DNA of 6,749 bases from Thermoflexales bacterium (GTDB lineage Bacteria > Chloroflexota > Anaerolineae > Fen-1058): assembly GCA_030834835.1 (NCBI GenBank), contig JAUQXD010001061.1, positions 1 through 6,749 of the forward strand. The letters are read 5' to 3'. How positions within the stretch are numbered: position 1 is the stretch's first letter; each line of letters begins with the position of its first letter. The position numbers and the translations under genes are program-made. The notes under the pieces are model-generated. The model had not been told where the DNA came from. It made no database searches and saw only the letters and a program-made list of their open reading frames with translations. Shown here in pieces: positions 1 through 3,777 of this stretch.

Positions 1-607
1 CCAGCGCCCAGCGTGGCAGCAACGGCACCTGCCCGGCCATTTTGCAAAAATCCGCCAGACAGTACTGATAATCGTGGCCGTAACCGAAGAAATATCGATC
101 GACGTTCTCAGGCGCGAGGCGCGGCATGAGCCAACTCGACTCGTCAAACCCCAGGCTGCGCGAATCATCCACCACCGACCAACCCGCGCGCGACATCAGG
201 CCGCGGTCCAACCGGATCGCGCCGTTGGCCTCGTCGAGCGTGCGGGCTGTGCCGCGCAGATTGTCGCGCTCACCTTCATCGCCGTAACGCCATACCGCGC
301 CAGTGCTCTGCACTTCGATCGAGAGCGTCGCGCGCGTGAAGCCGCGATCGGTGAGGCGATACTTCAGGCGCAGCTGATCGGTCGTGATCGTGATAACGTC
401 ACCGGCGTGTTCGACGGTGAATTCAGGCGCGGGCAGATCGCGATACCAGAACGCCTGGCTGGCGCGATCTTCAAATCGATCGGTGGGGCTGTATTCAAGG
501 CGGATCAGGCGCGAGGTCAGAACAGTGAAGCGCGCGTGCGGTACGCGCACGATCGAGCCTACGTTGGCGATCGGGCGCAGCGACAATTGAAAGTGCTCAG
601 GAATCAT
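1..607 (-). CDS. GH31 family alpha-glycosidase, N-terminal part (cut by window edge)
   Basis: This minus-strand gene starts at an ATG at 607 and stays open to position 1, giving 202 residues with the C-terminus outside the window. GH31 enzymes hydrolyse alpha-glucosidic or alpha-xylosidic bonds with a retaining mechanism. The visible part matches the N-terminal beta-sandwich (about residues 1-165) and the run into the TIM barrel. Recognisable motifs are NLRGTARTLD (116-125), GLMSRAGWSVVDDS (136-149), YFFGYGHDY (172-180) and PLLPRW (195-200), all typical of bacterial GH31 proteins. The catalytic aspartates lie beyond the edge, so activity and substrate cannot be judged. No signal peptide is seen, so a cytoplasmic enzyme acting on imported oligosaccharides is likely. 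A GGAG at 618-621 lies 10 nt before the ATG. The gene follows the histidine kinase on the same strand, separated by a terminator-like hairpin, so it is probably a separate transcription unit. Confidence 0.88.
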   Translation of the reverse strand, partial: MIPEHFQLSLRPIANVGSIVRVPHARFTVLTSRLIRLEYSPTDRFEDRASQAFWYRDLPAPEFTVEHAGDVITITTDQLRLKYRLTDRGFTRATLSIEVQSTGAVWRYGDEGERDNLRGTARTLDEANGAIRLDRGLMSRAGWSVVDDSRSLGFDESSWLMPRLAPENVDRYFFGYGHDYQYCLADFCKMAGQVPLLPRWAL

Positions 608-721
608 GCGGCGCTCACTCCAAGAAAAATGATCCACGAAGGCTCACGAATCTTCACCAATGTTTGTCCATTCGTGACCCTTCGTGTCTTTCGTGGATCA
701 AATTATTGTGCGATTGGCGGG
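608..721. other. Intergenic gap holding an inverted repeat
   Basis: This 114-bp gap between the kinase stop and the GH31 start contains no credible gene. Apart from the GH31 ribosome-binding site, its content is the large inverted repeat at 631-699 described separately. I see no convincing separate promoter for the GH31 gene here. Confidence 0.6.
625..699 (-). terminator. Putative intrinsic terminator of the histidine kinase gene (large imperfect hairpin)
   Basis: The outer arms GATCCACGAA (631-640) and TTCGTGGATC (690-699) are perfect complements. Within them, 635-651 pairs with 670-686 at 16 of 17 positions, so the left CACGAA can pair with either of two right-hand copies. Read on the minus strand, the hairpin is followed at once by a run of five T (complement of 625-629). 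That is the layout of a rho-independent terminator for the kinase gene ending at 722. The right arm carries TTCGTG three times (671, 681, 690). The stem is long and the loop is about 18 nt, so it may equally be a dispersed intergenic repeat that also serves as a terminator. Confidence 0.55.
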
Positions 722-1882
722 CTACTTCTTCACATTGACCCGCACGACGATGTGCGTGCCCTGCTCCACCGCGCTGGTCACTTCAAAGTCGGCGCCCATG
801 GCGCGCGCGCGTTCCTGCATATTTTGCAGGCCGTGGCCGGAATATTGCTTGACGTTGAGCATGTCAAAACCGCGCCCGTCGTCCATCAACGAGAGCACCA
901 CCTGTGACCCGTCACGCCGCAAATTGATGACCACGTTGCGCGCGCGCGCATGCTTGGCGATATTGGCCAGCGCTTCCTGCGCGATGTGAAACAACCCGGC
1001 GGATTGATCGGGCGTGAGGTCGCTGTCGGCGCGCTCGTTGGTCTGCACTTCGACGTTGATGAAGGTGTTGGCCTTGAAGGCGCGCACCAGATCGATGAGT
1101 CCGGCCGATAAATTCTTGTTCTGAAAACGCTGCGGACGCAGATCGAGGATGTAGTTGCGGATGTCGCGGATCACGTCGTTGAGGCCGCCGATGGCGTCTT
1201 GCAGGCGCTTGCGCGCATCCGCCGGTTGTTCGTCAAACAGCAGCCCCACATATTCCAGGGTGAGGCCCACGGCATAGATCGACTGAATGATGCCGTCGTG
1301 CAAGTCCATCGCGATGCGCTCGCGCTCTTCCAGCACTGCCAATCGCTGCACTTGCTTGTAGAGGTTGGCATTCTCGATGGCGATGGCGGCCTGCGCGGCC
1401 AGCATGGTGATCAGGTGTTCGTCCTGATCGGAGAATTCATCCGCGCCGATTTTGTCCGTCAGATACAGGTTGCCCAGCAGCTTGCCCTTAAAGATGATGG
1501 GCACGCCCAGAAAACTGGTCATGTGCGGATGATGACCGGCGACGCCGCTCGAACGTGGATCATCTTCCAGTCGGCGCAGACGGATGGGCTTAGGCTCGCG
1601 CAGCAAGACGCCCAGCAAACCCTTGCCGACAGGCGCATGACCGGCCGCGCGCACTTCGTCCGGCGTCATGCCCGAGGTGACAAACTTGTCGAGGATGCCG
1701 CTGGGATTGGGCACGCCCAGCGCCGAGTATTTTGCGCCGACCAGTGTGCGCGCCAGATCGACGATGCGCTGCAAGACCCGATCGATCGCCAGTTCGGCGG
1801 TGATCGCCATCGACGCTTCGAGCAGCGCTTCTAATTGTGCGCTCAGGCGTCGTTCGTCTGCTTCACCTTTGAAGGTCGTCAT
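722..1882 (-). CDS. Soluble sensor histidine kinase, GAF-HisKA_3-HATPase_c (NarL/DevS type)
   Basis: This 386-residue protein is a cytoplasmic two-component sensor kinase with no membrane segment. A GAF domain spans about residues 20-175, with the LGVPI motif at 125-129. The dimerisation and phosphotransfer segment (HisKA_3) follows, with ERERIAMDLHDGIIQ; the phosphoacceptor is His195. The C-terminal ATPase domain has the N box (EALANIAKHA, Asn307), the G1 box DDGRGFD (334-340) and the G2 box GHGLQNMQERA (349-359), so all catalytic motifs are intact. The family phosphorylates NarL/LuxR-type response regulators, but none is encoded here, so the kinase is an orphan in this window. The GAF has His118 and Tyr140 with the spacing of the heme ligand and distal Tyr of mycobacterial DevS, from memory of that sequence. 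This hints at heme-based gas or redox sensing, which is inference. The start follows a promoter with a 26-nt leader and only a weak ribosome-binding site. Confidence 0.93.
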   Translation of the reverse strand: MTTFKGEADERRLSAQLEALLEASMAITAELAIDRVLQRIVDLARTLVGAKYSALGVPNPSGILDKFVTSGMTPDEVRAAGHAPVGKGLLGVLLREPKPIRLRRLEDDPRSSGVAGHHPHMTSFLGVPIIFKGKLLGNLYLTDKIGADEFSDQDEHLITMLAAQAAIAIENANLYKQVQRLAVLEERERIAMDLHDGIIQSIYAVGLTLEYVGLLFDEQPADARKRLQDAIGGLNDVIRDIRNYILDLRPQRFQNKNLSAGLIDLVRAFKANTFINVEVQTNERADSDLTPDQSAGLFHIAQEALANIAKHARARNVVINLRRDGSQVVLSLMDDGRGFDMLNVKQYSGHGLQNMQERARAMGADFEVTSAVEQGTHIVVRVNVKK

Positions 1883-1914
1883 AGTCTCATCACTCGGCCA
1901 AAAGTGCGAACGGC

Positions 1915-1923
1915 ATTATAGCA
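1915..1923 (-). promoter_or_regulatory. Extended -10 promoter of the histidine kinase gene
   Basis: On the minus strand the sequence TGCTATAAT is a perfect sigma-70 -10 hexamer (complement of 1915-1920) with an upstream TGN extension. No good -35 box stands at 16-18 bp; TTGGTC at 1937-1932 is too close. An extended -10 promoter can work without a -35. The predicted start near 1908 would give a leader of about 26 nt to the ATG at 1882. Confidence 0.55.
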
Positions 1924-1942
1924 TACTCTCAGACCAATTTGC

Positions 1943-1972
1943 TTGAGAAGTCATCGCCACTCGTGATACAAT
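1943..1972 (+). promoter_or_regulatory. Sigma-70-like promoter of the TPR lipoprotein operon (leaderless)
   Basis: TTGAGA (1943-1948) and TACAAT (1967-1972) are separated by 18 bp. Transcription would begin about 7 nt after the -10 box, at or next to the ATG at 1979, so the mRNA is probably leaderless. This fits the absence of any Shine-Dalgarno sequence before that ATG and the in-frame TGA stop at 1964-1966, which rules out an upstream start. The divergent kinase promoter lies only about 20 bp away, so one bound regulator could affect both. Confidence 0.6.
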
Positions 1973-1978
1973 CGCCTC

Positions 1979-3214
1979 ATGTCGATAACTGTGCTTCGCT
2001 CCAGTGTGGCCCGACTGATCGGCCTGATCGTGATCGCGATCGGCTTAATCGGATGTGCATCCACCCCGATCGAATTGGCGCCGCCCGCAGGACCGCCGAC
2101 CGCCACCGCCGCGATCGAGTCGGGCGCGCCGGTGCTGCCCACGCGCACGCCGATCGAGCCGACGCTGCCACCGCCCACGCTCACGCCGCGCCAACCGCCC
2201 ACTACACCCACACCTACCGCTGAAGCGGCCGGGCAGTATTACAAGTCCGGCCTTCAGGCTTATGCGCGCAAAGATTACATGACGGCGTTGTTGGACTTTA
2301 CGCAGGCTATTCAACTGGACAGGCGCAATGCGCTGCTGTACTGGAATCGCGCGCAGGTCTATCTGGCGCAGGGCGATCTGGACGGCGCGATTGCAGATTT
2401 CTCGACTGTGATCGAGCTCGATCCGGACAACATTGCCGCGTGGGTCAATCGGGGCGAGGCGCGCGCGGGCCGCGAGGAATATGCGCTGGCGTTGCTCGAT
2501 CTGGATCACGCGATTTCGCTCAGCCCGAACGAACCGTCGGTCTATGTCAATCGCGGCCGCATCATGCAAGCCTCGGGCAACATCACCACCTCGATCGAGA
2601 TCTTCAGCCGCGCGTTGGAAATCGATCCGAATTACGCGCCCGCCTATTACTATCGCGCGCTGGCCTATGTCGCCAATCGACCCGCCAGACAATTCGCGAT
2701 CGATCGGCGCGTCATCGATGATCTCGGCGCAGTGATCGCTTTAGAGCCGGAGAATGTAGACGCCTACCTCGCCCGCGCCGATGCTTACATCGCAGGCAGC
2801 GATTTCGACGGGGCGCTGGCTGATCTGACGCGCGCCACGCTCGTCGATCCGGAAAACATCGAGGTGTATTTGAAGCGCGGGCAGTTGAATCAAATCCGTC
2901 GCGATTTCACGGCCGCGCTCGACGACTTCGACACGATCCTGAAACTTGAGCCGGAGTCGCTGGAGGCACTGATCGGGCGCGGGCAGATCTATTTTGATCA
3001 GGCGCAATACGATCGGGCCGTCACCAATTTCACCGCCGCGCTGCGGATCGATCCGCAATTCATCGACGGCTACGTTCAGCGCGCCCGCGCCTACGACAAG
3101 CAGTTCAAACGCGACCTCGCCGTCGCCGATCTGAAACGCGCACTCACGCTGGCCAAGAAACCGGAAGACAAAGCGACGATTCAGGCTGAGTTGGATAGAC
3201 TGGCGAAGCAGTGA
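1979..3214 (+). CDS. TPR-repeat lipoprotein
   Basis: This 411-residue protein has a lipoprotein signal: a hydrophobic segment at about residues 11-25 followed by the lipobox LIGC with Cys26 as the lipidation site. A flexible linker rich in Pro, Thr and Ala (27-83) follows, then about nine tetratricopeptide repeats of 34 residues filling roughly 84-395. The repeats carry the usual pattern (NRGxxYxxxGDxDxAIxDFxxxIxLDP). The repeat near 220-260 has a short insertion around NRPARQFAIDRR. TPR arrays are protein-binding scaffolds; no catalytic motif is present, so the partner and function are unknown. It should be anchored to the outer face of the cytoplasmic membrane. It is the first gene of a probable operon with the four-helix-bundle gene and polA; a functional link to DNA polymerase I is not apparent. 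ATG 1979 is the only possible start because a stop lies in frame at 1964. Confidence 0.88.
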   Translation: MSITVLRSSVARLIGLIVIAIGLIGCASTPIELAPPAGPPTATAAIESGAPVLPTRTPIEPTLPPPTLTPRQPPTTPTPTAEAAGQYYKSGLQAYARKDYMTALLDFTQAIQLDRRNALLYWNRAQVYLAQGDLDGAIADFSTVIELDPDNIAAWVNRGEARAGREEYALALLDLDHAISLSPNEPSVYVNRGRIMQASGNITTSIEIFSRALEIDPNYAPAYYYRALAYVANRPARQFAIDRRVIDDLGAVIALEPENVDAYLARADAYIAGSDFDGALADLTRATLVDPENIEVYLKRGQLNQIRRDFTAALDDFDTILKLEPESLEALIGRGQIYFDQAQYDRAVTNFTAALRIDPQFIDGYVQRARAYDKQFKRDLAVADLKRALTLAKKPEDKATIQAELDRLAKQ

Positions 3215-3222
3215 ATCGACCG

Positions 3223-3248
3223 CGTGGTGCGGGGTGCGTGGTGCGTGA
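3223..3248 (+). repeat. Left inverted repeat flanking the four-helix-bundle gene
   Basis: This 26-bp arm matches the reverse complement of 3737-3762 at 22 of 26 positions, with the inner 14 bp (TGCGTGGTGCGTGA, 3235-3248) perfect. It contains CGTGGTGCG twice, at 3223-3231 and 3237-3245, a 14-bp period. It begins 8 nt after the TPR stop codon and ends just before the ribosome-binding site of the four-helix-bundle gene. Confidence 0.8.
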
Positions 3249-3250
3249 TG

Positions 3251-3255
3251 AGGAG
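3251..3255 (+). promoter_or_regulatory. Ribosome-binding site of the four-helix-bundle gene
   Basis: AGGAG stands 6 nt before the GTG at 3262. This decides the start against the longer reading from a GTG at 3211, which would overlap the TPR stop and translate the inverted repeat. Confidence 0.75.
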
Positions 3256-3261
3256 ACGACC

Positions 3262-3729
3262 GTGAAACATGATGAATGGCTGGCCTCAGTGCCAGCGGAG
3301 ATTACAGGTGATCCGTTGTGGCGCATGGAAGTGTATCGGTTGGCGTTGTTTGTCAGTGACATCGCGTGGCCCGACACGTGCAAGCTGATGCAGAATCACA
3401 GCACGTTGGGTTTGTCGGATCAGCTGTATCGCGCCACCGGATCGATCAGCGCCAACGTCGCCGAAGGCTACAGCCGGCAATCCGGCAAAGATCAAGCGCG
3501 CTTCTATGAATATGCGCTGGGTTCGGCGCACGAGTCACGCACGTGGTACTATCAAGGCAGGCACATCTTGACCGAAGGTGTGACACTGCATCGCATCAAG
3601 CTACTCACGTCAATCATCCGCCTGCTCATGACCATGATTCCCGCCGAGCGTGGTTACAAGTTGTCGGAGCCACGCGAATCTTATGAAGTGGACCTCACCG
3701 ACCTACTCAACAACGTGCCGCTCGCGTAG
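3262..3729 (+). CDS. Four-helix-bundle protein (23S rRNA intervening-sequence protein family, PF05635-like)
   Basis: This 155-residue protein starts at GTG 3262. Its core, LSDQLYRATGSISANVAEGY (51-70), then R72 and ARFYEYALGSAHES (79-92), is the signature of the four-helix-bundle family found in 23S rRNA intervening sequences; the structural relative Avd serves diversity-generating retroelements. The N- and C-terminal helices (about 18-37 and 105-127) complete the bundle. Family members form oligomers with a basic surface and have been proposed to bind nucleic acid; the cellular role is not established. Here the gene is outside any rRNA and no reverse transcriptase is near. It is enclosed by 26-bp inverted repeats and sits between the TPR gene (47-nt gap) and polA (48-nt gap). 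Hand-counted GC is about 56%, so composition does not mark it as foreign. An alternative is an ordinary resident operon gene, but the flanking repeats argue for an inserted unit. Confidence 0.87.
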   Translation: MKHDEWLASVPAEITGDPLWRMEVYRLALFVSDIAWPDTCKLMQNHSTLGLSDQLYRATGSISANVAEGYSRQSGKDQARFYEYALGSAHESRTWYYQGRHILTEGVTLHRIKLLTSIIRLLMTMIPAERGYKLSEPRESYEVDLTDLLNNVPLA

Positions 3730-3736
3730 TTGCTTT

Positions 3737-3762
3737 TCACGCACCACGCATTACGCAGCACG
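3737..3762 (-). repeat. Right inverted repeat flanking the four-helix-bundle gene
   Basis: This is the partner of 3223-3248. It carries the reverse complement CGCACCACG at 3740-3748 and the one-mismatch copy CGCAGCACG at 3754-3762, again 14 bp apart. It starts 7 nt after the gene's stop codon and ends just before the polA ribosome-binding site, so it lies in the polA leader. A transcript through the cassette could pair the two arms and loop out the gene. Confidence 0.8.
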
Positions 3763-3767
3763 TTGAT

Positions 3768-3771
3768 AGGA
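3768..3771 (+). promoter_or_regulatory. Ribosome-binding site of polA
   Basis: AGGA stands 6 nt before the ATG at 3778. Together with the canonical N-terminus that follows (MTQKILLLDGHSLAYRAF), it fixes the start there and not at the upstream in-frame TTG at 3730, which would translate the inverted repeat. Confidence 0.75.
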
Positions 3772-3777
3772 CATCCC

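Larger units (their letters stand above)
3223..3762 (+). mobile_element. Putative inverted-repeat-bounded cassette carrying the four-helix-bundle gene
   Basis: The 540-bp unit consists of a single gene enclosed by 26-bp inverted repeats, each with two CGTGGTGCG-type 9-mers 14 bp apart. Deleting it in silico joins the TPR stop to the polA ATG with 23 nt between them and keeps the polA ribosome-binding site, which looks like a restored operon junction. No transposase is encoded and I see no convincing target-site duplication, so mobility is inferred, not shown. Confidence 0.45.

Noticed and set aside
74..907. Long plus-strand open frame of 277 codons
   Set aside because: It runs opposite to the GH31 gene and the 3' part of the kinase gene, crosses their intergenic hairpin, and its translation resembles no protein family; it is a shadow of GC-rich genes on the other strand.
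1199..1834. Plus-strand open frame of 211 codons antisense to the histidine kinase
   Set aside because: It lies fully within the kinase gene, which has all its motifs intact. The shadow frame is His/Gln/Arg-rich with no recognisable domain.
1927..1948. Possible operator TCTCA-N12-TGAGA in the divergent promoter region
   Set aside because: The arms are only 5 bp and expected by chance at this scale; nothing else supports a regulator site.
2045..2692. Minus-strand open frame of 215 codons antisense to the TPR gene
   Set aside because: It mirrors the repetitive TPR coding sequence; the Arg/Gly-rich product has no domain and there is no promoter or ribosome-binding site of note.
3211..3261. Upstream GTG start at 3211 for the four-helix-bundle protein
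   Set aside because: It would overlap the TPR stop and translate the inverted repeat, has no ribosome-binding site and adds a non-conserved extension. GTG 3262 has AGGAG at 6 nt.
3730..3777. Upstream TTG start at 3730 for polA
   Set aside because: It would translate the right inverted repeat; ATG 3778 has AGGA at 6 nt and begins with the usual Pol I N-terminus.
3211..3777. Diversity-generating retroelement, suggested by the Avd-like four-helix-bundle protein
   Set aside because: No reverse transcriptase, template repeat or variable repeat is present in the window.
3215..3777. Target-site duplication flanking the cassette
   Set aside because: The sequences just outside the inverted repeats (3215-3222 and 3763-3777) share no convincing direct repeat.
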